NCBI GenBank assembly: GCA_036794395.1
Contig: DAIRGS010000022.1
Coordinates: 1 to 41,492, forward strand
Origin: DASXMX01 sp036794395
Lineage (GTDB): Bacteria > Planctomycetota > Phycisphaerae > Tepidisphaerales > Tepidisphaeraceae
Direction of reading: 5' to 3'
Length of the DNA: 41,492 nt
In this document: positions 22,770 to 31,438 of the stretch, in pieces
Layout: the number at the start of each line of letters is the position of its first letter
How positions within the stretch are numbered: the stretch's first letter is position 1
Translations under genes and position numbers: made by a program
The notes under the pieces: model-generated
What the model saw: only the letters and a program-made list of their open reading frames with translations
Database searches by the model: none
Told to the model about the DNA's origin: nothing

Positions 22770-23939
22770 TCACTTAGCCGGGCCGAAGAGAGCGAGGCTC
22801 GCGGTATGCCCATGAATGAAGTTGCGCTGGCCGACCGGGCCTAATTCCCCGGCGGCAAAAAAGCCTGCGACTGGAGCGCTGGGGGCAGCCCCGCGGACGG
22901 CGCGGATGTCGTGGCCGGGCTGGTCGAACAGGCGGGTTCCCCGTCCATTGCAACTGAACAACAGGCCTCCAGCCGGGATGGCAATTTTTCTGGCTTGCAA
23001 CATCAGCGAGAGATCTTCATCGGCGCTGGCGGAGTCGCGGACGTGAAACTGGATGGTCTGTCCGGTTTTGATGTAATCGGCCATGGCAATCGCGCCGGTG
23101 TCCTGATCGACGCCGACCACGTTGCGGACCAGAAAATCCCCGCGGCCGAATTTTTCGCGATACTCGCTGATGGCCCGGCCAATCAGCAGGCCGTTCTCCA
23201 GCAGCTCGCGGTCAGCGGCGGGCATGGTTTCAACGGCGTCCTGGAGAGTGCGCAGGGCGGGTTTTCCGCCGAGCTGTTGAATGACGTTGTCGTGTGACTT
23301 GGTCACAATCATCGGGCTGCCGATGGGCCGGCAACCCTGGCTCACGATGGTCTCCACTTCGATCGCGCCGCTCAGGCTCATGCCGACCATTCCTTCGTCG
23401 AACATTTCATCGTTGCGGAATAATACATTTTGCCCGGGTTGTTGGGCGCTGCTGGCCATGCCGCCCACGAGGGGCAGGCCCGGCGCATGTTGATCGAGGC
23501 AAGTCATGAAGGCGTCGATGGGGGTGGTGAACGGATCACCCATGGCGATGACGGCTCGGGTTTGGGGCCCGAGGCCGAGGCGTTCGCGCAATTGCTCTTC
23601 ATCATTAAGCACCTGCCGCCAGGCGGATCGCCCACCGATATGGAACGGATGCAGGCGAACGTCGGGAAGATGCATTGAGAGGACTGCGATGCCTGGCGCG
23701 CGTTCTATTTCGCGGTCGTCACCGATCACGCCTTCGCCAGAGCAGCCGATCAGGGCCTGAGGGTCTAGTTCGAGCCAGAGGCGCTCGAGGATTTCCTCGG
23801 CGGCTTCGCGGTAATGGGCGGTGAGAAAGACAAACACGCCGTCAATTTTTCCGTCGGTTGCCAGGCGGGCGTCGTCGACGACTTCCGCGACGGCTTCTTC
23901 CGGCGTCTCATTGTCGCTGGTGGAGCACGAAAACCTCAT
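22770..23939 (-). CDS. FIST-domain sensor protein
   Basis: A 389-residue protein made of FIST_N and FIST_C domains, thought to bind small ligands such as amino acids in signalling proteins. FIST_N shows DGVFVFLTAHYREAAEEILE and IGCSGEGVIG. Later come LVGGMASSAQ and SQGCRPIGSPMIVTKSHDNV. FIST_C shows ARKIAIPAGGLLFSCNGRGT and VAGFFAAGELGPVGQRNFIH. No signalling output domain is fused, so it must act through a partner. The ATG at 23939 is used, and one at 23957 adds only six residues. It is divergent from the OsmC gene across 80 bases. Confidence 0.9.
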   Translation of the reverse strand: MRFSCSTSDNETPEEAVAEVVDDARLATDGKIDGVFVFLTAHYREAAEEILERLWLELDPQALIGCSGEGVIGDDREIERAPGIAVLSMHLPDVRLHPFHIGGRSAWRQVLNDEEQLRERLGLGPQTRAVIAMGDPFTTPIDAFMTCLDQHAPGLPLVGGMASSAQQPGQNVLFRNDEMFDEGMVGMSLSGAIEVETIVSQGCRPIGSPMIVTKSHDNVIQQLGGKPALRTLQDAVETMPAADRELLENGLLIGRAISEYREKFGRGDFLVRNVVGVDQDTGAIAMADYIKTGQTIQFHVRDSASADEDLSLMLQARKIAIPAGGLLFSCNGRGTRLFDQPGHDIRAVRGAAPSAPVAGFFAAGELGPVGQRNFIHGHTASLALFGPAK

Positions 23940-24019
23940 ATGTGCATTCTCACCCATCCGCGGCTTCTTGCAATGATCGAGGATCAGCGCAAGAATCGCC
24001 TTTCAAGCGAGGTGACGAG

Positions 24020-24460
24020 ATGGTTGAAATGAATGCCGAGTATCAGGGCGAACTGAGATGCACCGTAACGCATGGGCCATCGGGGACGAAGATCAATACG
24101 GACGCCCCAGTGGACAACATGGGGAAAGGCGAATCATTTTCGCCAACGGATCTTGTGGGAACCGCCATGATGACCTGCATGCTCACGACCATGGCGATTT
24201 CCGCCCAACGCCACAACATCAATCTTGGACGCCCTACGGGCAAGGTCGGCAAGGAGATGACGGCCGTGCCGACACGAAGAATCGCCCGGCTAACAGTTGA
24301 GATCGCTGTTCCGATAGAAATGAATGATGAAGATCGCCGGCGAATTCGAGCCGCGGCTTTGGCATGCCCGGTGCGCAAGAGCCTGCATCCTGAGGTAGAG
24401 GTGCCCGTGACCTTCTACTGGGGGCCTGATCGAATTGAAGACAAAGTGGAGTCGCATTAG
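24020..24460 (+). CDS. OsmC/Ohr-family peroxidase-like protein
   Basis: Cytosolic 146-residue protein of the OsmC family, which reduces organic hydroperoxides with two cysteines. Cys53 in GTAMMTCMLTTMA and Cys116 in ALACPVRKSLHP are the expected pair. YQGELRCTVTHGPSG and SPTDLVGTA complete the fold signature. GAGGTG lies before the ATG at 24020. Longer frames upstream run through the divergent FIST promoter. OsmC and sodC (40735) are both oxidative-stress genes in the window. Confidence 0.92.
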   Translation: MVEMNAEYQGELRCTVTHGPSGTKINTDAPVDNMGKGESFSPTDLVGTAMMTCMLTTMAISAQRHNINLGRPTGKVGKEMTAVPTRRIARLTVEIAVPIEMNDEDRRRIRAAALACPVRKSLHPEVEVPVTFYWGPDRIEDKVESH

Positions 24461-24512
24461 AAGGGTCGCGTGCGTCAGTTCGTCGATCTCAAATTTAACG
24501 TTTACTCGGGAG

Positions 24513-24540
24513 CTGACAACCTCAACCACTTCGATTTAAA
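24513..24540 (+). promoter_or_regulatory. Weak promoter candidate for the exported protein gene
   Basis: CTGACA (5 of 6) and TTTAAA (4 of 6) are 16 bases apart, about 90 bases upstream of the ATG. Confidence 0.3.
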
Positions 24541-24628
24541 ACCACCGAAGTTTCCAAATCCATTTGGTAAATCACGCTCCACAGGCTTCGGTTTTGCGGC
24601 ACTTCCTGACCTTACCAAAGGAGTGCTT

Positions 24629-25486
24629 ATGCTCAAGCGTTTTTCACTTGCGATCGCTGCCGGGTTACTCGGCAGTTTGGCCGTTGCTCAGGCGCAACAA
24701 GCTGATCGGGCGCGGGCTCGGGCGGAGGGGAACGTAACCCAGCAGCCGCAGTTGCCTGATGGCATGCAGATGAAGGAGTTGAAGCAGATCGACAACATTC
24801 GCGAGCAGATGGCGAATGTCACCAACTACGCCATGACACGCGGCGATTTTGGAAAGGTCGTGAATCAACTGGCGGTTTTCAACCGCGACCAGATGAAGGA
24901 TTGGCGGAACCAGGATTTCAAAACCCTGGACGGGGTTGTGGCGCAAATCAACAAGGATTGGAATTCGAAATACGGCCACGACTTTAAAGTCAAAGCGGAT
25001 GTGTTCGATGATCGATACATGATCGTGCAGGGGGTAGTGATCGATCCGAACGTCGCGGCTATGAACTTCCCGGTTCGAGCCCGCGGCCAGGATGCTCAGC
25101 TTGCCGGCAGTCGCGAGCGAGCGCGTGACGCCAATGCCAACAATGTCAAAGAAGGGAGCCAGGTCGAGCACGTTGCGGCGAAGGATCTTCAGGACAGCAA
25201 GAATGTCGCGACCATGCATTTTCCTTCGGAGGGTACGCTGCCTGATTTAACGGCATCGCTGGTTGAGGAAGGGATGATCGGAACGTGGCGCTTTGCCGTG
25301 CCGAAATCGATGACTTCGCAGCAACTCCATACGCAGCTTCAGAACGAGCTGAGCTATTTTGGCCGTGATGTCAGCCAATGGCCGGCCAATGAGGCCGATG
25401 CGTATCGACTCGTCGCGCAGCGGGTAGTGATGGCCCTCTATAACATTGATGCGCCGCCGAACGATCGCCAACGCGAATCCAAATAG
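24629..25486 (+). CDS. Exported hypothetical protein
   Basis: A 285-residue protein with a classical signal peptide (RFSLAIAAGLLGSLAVAQA) from an ATG preceded by AAAGGAGTG, a strong ribosome site. The mature part starts Gln-rich. One segment, DFGKVVNQLAVFNRDQMKDW, looks helical, and a second, WNSKYGHDFKVKADVFDDRY, resembles a nuclear-transport-factor-like cone. The last third (TLPDLTASLVEEGMIGTWRF) is ordered as well. No enzyme motif is seen. A hairpin lies between it and the converging cardiolipin synthase gene. Confidence 0.7.
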   Translation: MLKRFSLAIAAGLLGSLAVAQAQQADRARARAEGNVTQQPQLPDGMQMKELKQIDNIREQMANVTNYAMTRGDFGKVVNQLAVFNRDQMKDWRNQDFKTLDGVVAQINKDWNSKYGHDFKVKADVFDDRYMIVQGVVIDPNVAAMNFPVRARGQDAQLAGSRERARDANANNVKEGSQVEHVAAKDLQDSKNVATMHFPSEGTLPDLTASLVEEGMIGTWRFAVPKSMTSQQLHTQLQNELSYFGRDVSQWPANEADAYRLVAQRVVMALYNIDAPPNDRQRESK

Positions 25487-25511
25487 TCGACGATGAGTGC
25501 CGGACAGGTTA

Positions 25512-25543
25512 AGGCGGGCGCGGCAATCATGTCGCGCCTGCCT
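25512..25543. terminator. Hairpin between converging genes
   Basis: AGGCGGGCGCG and CGCGCCTGCCT pair at 10 of 11 positions around a 10-base loop, followed by a weak T-rich stretch. Confidence 0.45.
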
Positions 25544-25573
25544 CAATTTGTCTTGGGGCGTACATCTAAACAG

Positions 25574-27013
25574 TTAGAGCAGTGGGGAGAGCAGGGAAAT
25601 TGCGCTGTCGGCGTATCGCTTGATCGGGGAACGCCTCGCCCATTGGGCTGGGTCGACGGGGATTGACTGAGCAATGTACTGGGCGTGGATGTCGGCCAGA
25701 CGATTGACGGCAGAAGTCCCGTACATCAAGACAGTGAGCTCAAAATTCAGGTTGAAGCTTCGCACGTCCAGGTTGGCCGAGCCGATCAGTGCCAGGGCTT
25801 GATCCACGACCACGGTCTTGCCATGCAGCAGGCCCGGCTTGAACAGATGAATGCGGATTCCCGCCTCGAGAAGTCGGCCAAAATGAGCTCGGCCGGCGGC
25901 AGCGGTGAAAAAATGATCGCCGACCTTGGGCAGGATCAATGTAACTTCCACGCCGCGATCGGCCGCCATCATGAAAGCCACGAGCGTCGGGTCGTCGGGG
26001 ACGAAATAGGGCGTGGTGAGTGAAACGCGCTGGCGCGCGCATTGAAGAGCGGCCAGCAGCAGGCGCCGATAGTTTTCGCCGGGCGAGGTTGGACCCGTGG
26101 GAACGACCTGCATCAGTGTCTGGTCGCCGCAATCGTGAGTTGCCTGAGGGGCGGGGGCGTCGAGAATCGTGCCGGTTTCGAAACCCCAATCCTCTGCAAA
26201 CACGATTGCGAGCTCGCTGACAATTGGGCCGGTCAGACGGGCGCTGAGATCCACCCAGGGAGCGCCGTGGCGACCGCCGTAATCGGCGTTGATCAGATTC
26301 TGGCTTCCGCAGTAGGCAACCTTGGCATCAATCACGGCGAGCTTGCGGTGGTTGCGCAGATCCATGCGGGAAAGGCGGCGCTGAATCAAAGCCACGGGCA
26401 GGGCGGCAGCCACTTCGACACCCGCTTCGCGCAAGCCGCGAGAGAGACCGTTGTGGTGAAAAAAAGTCCGCGATGCGACGGCATCGGCCAGAACGCGGCA
26501 CTTCACGCCGCGGCTCGCCGCACGCCGGGCTGCTTCGGCCGTGCGCTGCCCGCTCTGATCATTCGAGAACATGTAATAGAGCAGGTGAACGTGATGCTCG
26601 GCTGTATCGATATCGCTGATTAGGCGATCGATCATTTGAGGGGAGTCCCCGATGAAATCGACACAGTTGCCCGCGACGACGGGCATCGTGCTGATTTTTT
26701 CCGCCTGGCGGACCATGATGGCATATTCGGGGGCGATGCCGTGGATGGCAGTGAGGCCCGCCGATTGCACCTCGGGCGTACAGCGATAACGGGCCACCAG
26801 TTCGCGATGGCGTTCGACACGATGGGGGCCCAGGCGTGTTTCACCGACGAGCATGTAAAGTGCCCAGCCGATGTAAGGATGAAGGCAGATGATCACAAGC
26901 CAGGCCATCGCCGCCCCGGGAGCGAATTGGCGGCGCAGGATCGCCGGCACCATGGCGGCGATGATTACCCATCCGAACGTTTCGTAAACAACGATCCACG
27001 ACATTCCCGTCAT
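25574..27013 (-). CDS. cls: Cardiolipin synthase (phospholipase D family)
   Basis: Inner-membrane enzyme joining two phosphatidylglycerols, or phosphatidylglycerol and another phospholipid, into cardiolipin. The 479-residue protein has two N-terminal membrane helices (WVIIAAMVPAILRR and AMAWLVIICLHPYIGWALYM) forming the PLDc_N region. Two HKD motifs follow, HRKLAVIDAKVAYCGSQN and HGKTVVVDQALALIGSANLD. Starts at 27013 and 27004 are both possible, whereas the frame upstream to 27133 looks noncoding. It is divergent from the M13 peptidase gene. Confidence 0.93.
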   Translation of the reverse strand: MTGMSWIVVYETFGWVIIAAMVPAILRRQFAPGAAMAWLVIICLHPYIGWALYMLVGETRLGPHRVERHRELVARYRCTPEVQSAGLTAIHGIAPEYAIMVRQAEKISTMPVVAGNCVDFIGDSPQMIDRLISDIDTAEHHVHLLYYMFSNDQSGQRTAEAARRAASRGVKCRVLADAVASRTFFHHNGLSRGLREAGVEVAAALPVALIQRRLSRMDLRNHRKLAVIDAKVAYCGSQNLINADYGGRHGAPWVDLSARLTGPIVSELAIVFAEDWGFETGTILDAPAPQATHDCGDQTLMQVVPTGPTSPGENYRRLLLAALQCARQRVSLTTPYFVPDDPTLVAFMMAADRGVEVTLILPKVGDHFFTAAAGRAHFGRLLEAGIRIHLFKPGLLHGKTVVVDQALALIGSANLDVRSFNLNFELTVLMYGTSAVNRLADIHAQYIAQSIPVDPAQWARRSPIKRYADSAISLLSPLL

Positions 27014-27136
27014 CCTACAGTCGTGTCGTTGCGTTGTGCATGTGAGTGGGCAATCATTGTGCGATTGAAGGGCTCCTTCCGTGAATCGTGGTATGGAGGC
27101 GTCAAAGAAATGTGTTCGAAGCAAAAGGGGCATCGC

Positions 27137-29170
27137 ATGAATGTGATTTCACGTAGTTTACTTTTCGCAATATTTCTGGTTAGCGGGACGGTAATCAGTC
27201 TTGCCGCGGAGACGCCGTTAAAAAGTGGAGTCGATCGATCGGCCTTTGATGAATCGGTGAAGCCAGGGCAGGATTTCTTTTCTTATGTTAATGGAGGATG
27301 GATCAAGAAGAACCCGATCCCTGCCGACCAATCGGCGTGGGGCGTCGATCAGGTGCTGCACGAGCAAACGCTGCTGTGGCTACGGGAGATTATCGAATCG
27401 TGCGGGAAAGAAAGTGCGTCCTCCGCGAATGCCCGTAAGATTCGCGATCTTTATGCGACTGCCACCGACGAAGCCAAGCTCCAACGCGATGGTGCCGGCC
27501 CGCTTCGCGAGGAGTTTGACGCGATCGCCAGGGCGCAAAGCGTTGATCAACTGATTGCGTTGATCGCCCATGAGCATGTGAACGGGCTTGATGTCGGGTT
27601 TTCGTTCTTGATCAATCCGGATGAGAAGATCAGCTCGAAATATGCGGTTCATCTTTCTCAAGGCGGGTTGGGTCTCCCAGAGCGCGGCTATTACCTTGAT
27701 GACGATGATGAGCAGAAGCAGATTCGAACCCAGTACGTTCAGCACGTAGCGAAAATGTTCGGGCTGCTGGGCGATAGCGCTGACGCCGCCAAATCCGAGG
27801 CCGCGGCTGTAATGGAGGTTGAGACTCAGCTTGCCAGAGCTTCACGCACGCCAGTCCAGCTTCGGGATGTGGAGGCGCAGTACAACAAGAAGACACTGGC
27901 GGAGCTTAAGAAGCTGTCGCCGAAGGTGAATTGGGACCTTTATTTCAAGTCGATTGGCGGGCCGGAGCTGCAAGAGGTGATCGTTGGGCAGCCGGAGTTT
28001 TTCGAGCAGTTTAATAAGATGCTCGACGGGGTTTCGATCGCGGATTGGCATACCTATCTCCGTTGGCATCTGATCCACGAGGCGGCCAAGCGATTGAGCG
28101 ATCCGTTTGTAAACGAGGATTTCCGGTTTTATGGCGGTGTGTTGTCAGGGTTGAAGGAGCTTCAGCCGCGTTGGAAGCGGAGTATTCGCGCGGTGGATTC
28201 GTTGCTGGGTGAGGCGCTGGGTGAGTTGTATGTTGAGAAGCATTTCACCGGCGACGCCAAGCAACGGGCCAAGACGCTGGTTCAAAACATCGTCGATGCG
28301 TATCGCGTTCGGATTGAAGCCGTGGATTGGATGGCGCCAGAAACCAAGAAGCAGGCCGTTGCGAAGCTGGCGACGGTGATGCGGAAAATCGGGTATCCGG
28401 ATAAGTTCCGTGATTACTCGGCCTATGAAGTCGGCACGGATTCATACGTGCAGAATGCGTTTCGGTATGCCGCGTTCGATTTCCGTTTTTGGATGCACAA
28501 GCTGCCGGAGCCGGTGGACAAGACGTTATGGGAAATGACACCGCCGACGATTAATGCGTACTACGAGCCTTCGTTGAATGAGATCGTGTTTCCGGCGGGC
28601 ATTCTTCAACCGCCGTACTTCGATCCGACGTGCGATGATGCGCTGAATTATGGCGCGATCGGCGCGGTAATCGGCCACGAGATGACGCACGGGTTCGACG
28701 ACCAGGGCTGCCTGTTCGATGCGCAAGGCAACATGAAGAACTGGTGGACGGCAGATGACAAAAAGCGATTCGATGCCAAGGGCGCGAAACTCGTTAAGCA
28801 ATTCGATGCGTGCGTTGCTGTAGACTCAATTCACGTGAACGGAAAGCTGACGCTCGGAGAGAACATTGCCGACCTGGGTGGGCTGGCGATCGCGTACTCG
28901 GCGTATCAGAAATCGCTCGGAGGAAAGCCGGCGGCCGTGATCGACGGATTCACTGCCGACCAGAGATTTTTCATCGGTTTTGGCCAGTCGTGGCGAACGC
29001 ATACGCGTCCGGAAACGCTCAAGATGCGCATTCGGGTCGATCCGCACTCGCCGGAGAGGTTTCGGGTCAATGTGCCGGTATCAAATCTTCGGGCGTTCTA
29101 TGACGCATTTGATATTAAGCCGACGGATGCGATGTATCGTGCGCCCGATCAGCGAGTCGAGGTGTGGTAG
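27137..29170 (+). CDS. M13-family zinc metallopeptidase (PepO/neprilysin type)
   Basis: Exported endopeptidase acting on small peptides, 677 residues. A signal peptide (SLLFAIFLVSGTVISLAA) leads to the M13_N domain (SVKPGQDFFSYVNGGWIKKN). The catalytic M13 domain has HEMTH at residues 514-518, whose two His bind zinc, and ENIAD at 575-579 with the third ligand. The C-terminus ends in VEVW, as is typical. The ATG at 27137 has AAAAGGGG upstream. An ATG at 27110 is in frame, and longer frames overlap the divergent cls gene. Location is likely periplasmic. Confidence 0.95.
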   Translation: MNVISRSLLFAIFLVSGTVISLAAETPLKSGVDRSAFDESVKPGQDFFSYVNGGWIKKNPIPADQSAWGVDQVLHEQTLLWLREIIESCGKESASSANARKIRDLYATATDEAKLQRDGAGPLREEFDAIARAQSVDQLIALIAHEHVNGLDVGFSFLINPDEKISSKYAVHLSQGGLGLPERGYYLDDDDEQKQIRTQYVQHVAKMFGLLGDSADAAKSEAAAVMEVETQLARASRTPVQLRDVEAQYNKKTLAELKKLSPKVNWDLYFKSIGGPELQEVIVGQPEFFEQFNKMLDGVSIADWHTYLRWHLIHEAAKRLSDPFVNEDFRFYGGVLSGLKELQPRWKRSIRAVDSLLGEALGELYVEKHFTGDAKQRAKTLVQNIVDAYRVRIEAVDWMAPETKKQAVAKLATVMRKIGYPDKFRDYSAYEVGTDSYVQNAFRYAAFDFRFWMHKLPEPVDKTLWEMTPPTINAYYEPSLNEIVFPAGILQPPYFDPTCDDALNYGAIGAVIGHEMTHGFDDQGCLFDAQGNMKNWWTADDKKRFDAKGAKLVKQFDACVAVDSIHVNGKLTLGENIADLGGLAIAYSAYQKSLGGKPAAVIDGFTADQRFFIGFGQSWRTHTRPETLKMRIRVDPHSPERFRVNVPVSNLRAFYDAFDIKPTDAMYRAPDQRVEVW

Positions 29171-29198
29171 GAGGGGTTTGCAGGCCCGGCCATTGCAA

Positions 29199-29397
29199 GC
29201 AATTTCGAATTAGAAATCTGAAATTGCTTCGCTGAAATCCCGCCGATGCCGAGCAACCGGCTGTCATCCTGGAGCGACGCGAAGGAGCTGAAATTTGAAC
29301 GGCTGTCCGGAATCAGATCCTTCGCTGCGCTCCAGGATGACAAGCTCGAGGATTTCAACGAAGCAATTTGAGATCTGAAATTTCAGATTTGAGATCG
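29199..29397. repeat. Nested palindrome between converging genes
   Basis: The outer arms AAATTGCTTCGCTGAAATCC (29221-29240) and the mirror at 29350-29369 match at 19 of 20 positions. The inner arms start TGTCATCCTGGAGCG (29262-29286) and match 29318-29342 at 23 of 25. Further AAATTTCAGAT-type repeats flank the whole. It fills the gap between the M13 and kdoO stop codons. Confidence 0.8.
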
Positions 29398-29410
29398 GTC
29401 TGGGAAGGAC

Positions 29411-30361
29411 TTAGTTTGCCAGGGACTGCCCGCAAAGTGCTTCGAGGACGCGGATCGGCGATTTTTGCGGTTCGACCATCGCTTTGACTGGGATGATGAA
29501 GGTCTGCTCCAAAGCATACTGTCCTGACAGGGCGGCGTGGGGGACGGAGTCGGTGAAGACCATCCAGGTGGAGAAGGGTGGGAACTCGAGCGTGAACTTA
29601 TCCCACTTTTGCTGATAGTCCGTGCTTTCCTTCAGATAGTCGTGAAAGCGGAGCATGAAGGCATCGTACGCGCTGCGATCGGCGCCGCGGACACCCACGG
29701 ATTTGAGAAGACGTCCCACGCCGCGTTTTACCGAGCCTAGGGGGGAACCAGCCTGGCGCGCGATTTGATCGAGTCCGGCGTCCAGCGCGAAGCGCTCGGC
29801 AAGCGTCTCGAAGCCGGCGGTGGTGGCCCATACGCGGGATCGTTCGGGATTGATGTTGGTGAAGCAGCGCAGAATGCGGTTGCCGTGGGTTGGTCGGCTG
29901 TGGAACGCATCCACGTGGAGCAGGTCGTTACGCTTGTGGATGGGCAAATCCCGGTTCTTTTCCTCAAGCGGGCGCCAGGTGGCAAAGTCCACCGTCCACT
30001 TTGATGCGTAAGGTGCGAGAAATTGAGATAGGAACTGCACCACCTGATTCGAGTAATTGCGCATGAGCTCATGAAGGCGCTGCGCCTCCTGAGGATCGTC
30101 TTCGGCAGCACCGCGGACGAGATCCTGTGCGGGACGATATGAGACGTTCTTGTGTGCTTTGAAGCCGCTCTGCTTTTGCGAAAGCAAGAAAGTGCGATCG
30201 GCTTCGGGTAGATCAAAGGGGATCGTGTCGAAGAGGATGATATTTCCCGCTTCAAGCTCCGCGCAATAATGGCGAGCCCGTTCATCGGCATCCGCGCCCG
30301 CGGGCCAGCCTTGCGGATATTGGTAATCCGATACTTTTGTGATCGGGGCGGCATTTTCCAT
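29411..30361 (-). CDS. kdoO: Kdo hydroxylase (KdoO family)
   Basis: Iron/2-oxoglutarate-type oxygenase that hydroxylates Kdo to Ko in the inner core of LPS, known in Burkholderia and Yersinia. The 316-residue protein has HVDAFHSRPTHGNRILRCFT (His149 and Asp151 as iron ligands) and FTNINPERSRVWATTAGFET. SYRPAQDLVRG and PHAALSGQYALEQTFIIPV are further family segments. The ATG at 30361 has GGGAAT upstream. It is divergent from the epimerase gene across 111 bases, so the two could be regulated together. With the heptose genes at 1-3 kb it implies an LPS inner core. Confidence 0.85.
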   Translation of the reverse strand: MENAAPITKVSDYQYPQGWPAGADADERARHYCAELEAGNIILFDTIPFDLPEADRTFLLSQKQSGFKAHKNVSYRPAQDLVRGAAEDDPQEAQRLHELMRNYSNQVVQFLSQFLAPYASKWTVDFATWRPLEEKNRDLPIHKRNDLLHVDAFHSRPTHGNRILRCFTNINPERSRVWATTAGFETLAERFALDAGLDQIARQAGSPLGSVKRGVGRLLKSVGVRGADRSAYDAFMLRFHDYLKESTDYQQKWDKFTLEFPPFSTWMVFTDSVPHAALSGQYALEQTFIIPVKAMVEPQKSPIRVLEALCGQSLAN

Positions 30362-30382
30362 GAGATTCCCGTTGATCGCAAT

Positions 30383-30407
30383 TCAAGTATGGCGAATCGG
30401 TACTTGA
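30383..30407. promoter_or_regulatory. Dyad symmetry in the kdoO-epimerase divergent promoter
   Basis: TCAAGTA and TACTTGA are exact mirrors separated by 11 bases, a spacing typical of a dimeric regulator binding one helical turn apart. It lies between the two divergent starts. TTGAGA overlapping the right arm could be the -35 box of the epimerase gene. Confidence 0.4.
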
Positions 30408-30472
30408 GAGGCGCGGGTATTGTCAAGATACATTGGCTTTACGCGACCCGGCGCGCGTCATATCCTGCGGCA

Positions 30473-31438
30473 ATGGGCAAGCGGTTTTTGATCACGGGTG
30501 GGGCGGGATTTATCGGGTCTCACCTCGCCGAGCGATTGATTCGTAGCGGGAACCGGGTGACGGTGCTGGATGATTTTTCGACTGGCCGGATTGAAAATCT
30601 GACCAACGTGCTGGGTTCGAGCGATTTTCAGCTTGTTCGTGACTCGGTGGAGAATGAGTTGACGGTCAACACGCTGATGGCCTCTTGCGACGCGGTGTTT
30701 CACCTGGCGGCGGCAGTGGGTGTGCAGTTGGTGCTGGATGAGCCAGTGCGGACGATCCGCACCACGATTCATGGAACCGAAGTGGTGTTGGATGCGGCCA
30801 ATCGGTTTGCCCGACCCGTCCTAATCACAAGCTCATCGGAGGTGTATGGGAAGGGCGCGCGGGTGCCCTTCGGGGAGGATGATGACGTGGTGATGGGTGC
30901 AACAAGCACGACGCGATATTGCTACGCGTACAGCAAGGGGATCGACGAGTTTCTCGGGCTGGCGTATTTCAAACAGTATAAGTTGCCGGTCACGATCGTG
31001 CGGCTGTTCAATACCGTCGGCCCACGGCAGGTGGGCCGATATGGAATGGTGCTGCCGCGATTTGTACAGGCGGCACTCAAGGGGACGGCGCTCCAGGTGA
31101 CTGGCGATGGCACACAGACCCGGTGCTTCTGCCATGTGGCGGATATTGTCGAGGCACTCGAAAAGCTCATGCAAACGCCAACCGCCGCGGGGCAGGTCTT
31201 CAATCTTGGGGGGGATGAAGAAATTTCGATCAATGATCTGGCGAAAGTCGTGATTTCACTGGCGAATTCGTCAAGCGTCATCGAGCATATCACTTACGAA
31301 CAGGCATATGGCCATTGGTTTGAGGACATGCACCGGCGCGTGCCGAAGCTGGAGAAAGTGCGGGCCGCGATCGGCTTTGAGCCTCGACGGAAGCTGGAAG
31401 AGATTGTTCGGTCGGTCATTGCCGAGCTGCGTGGATAA
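30473..31438 (+). CDS. NAD-dependent sugar epimerase/dehydratase
   Basis: Extended short-chain dehydrogenase of 321 residues that modifies a nucleotide sugar in the cytosol. GGAGFIGSHL is the NAD-binding loop, LDDFSTGRIENL the second strand, TSSSEVYGKG holds the catalytic Ser/Thr, and YCYAYSKGIDE the Tyr and Lys of the active site. The FNTVGPRQ and VFNLGG segments fit the UDP-glucose 4-epimerase / UDP-glucuronate decarboxylase branch. Which reaction it performs is not decidable. The stop codon overlaps the next ATG in TAATG, so the glycosyltransferase is translationally coupled. Confidence 0.9.
   Translation: MGKRFLITGGAGFIGSHLAERLIRSGNRVTVLDDFSTGRIENLTNVLGSSDFQLVRDSVENELTVNTLMASCDAVFHLAAAVGVQLVLDEPVRTIRTTIHGTEVVLDAANRFARPVLITSSSEVYGKGARVPFGEDDDVVMGATSTTRYCYAYSKGIDEFLGLAYFKQYKLPVTIVRLFNTVGPRQVGRYGMVLPRFVQAALKGTALQVTGDGTQTRCFCHVADIVEALEKLMQTPTAAGQVFNLGGDEEISINDLAKVVISLANSSSVIEHITYEQAYGHWFEDMHRRVPKLEKVRAAIGFEPRRKLEEIVRSVIAELRG

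Noticed and set aside
26636..27136. Longer start for the M13 peptidase
   Set aside because: The extra region is antisense to the N-terminus of cardiolipin synthase, and the signal peptide and ribosome site lie at 27137.
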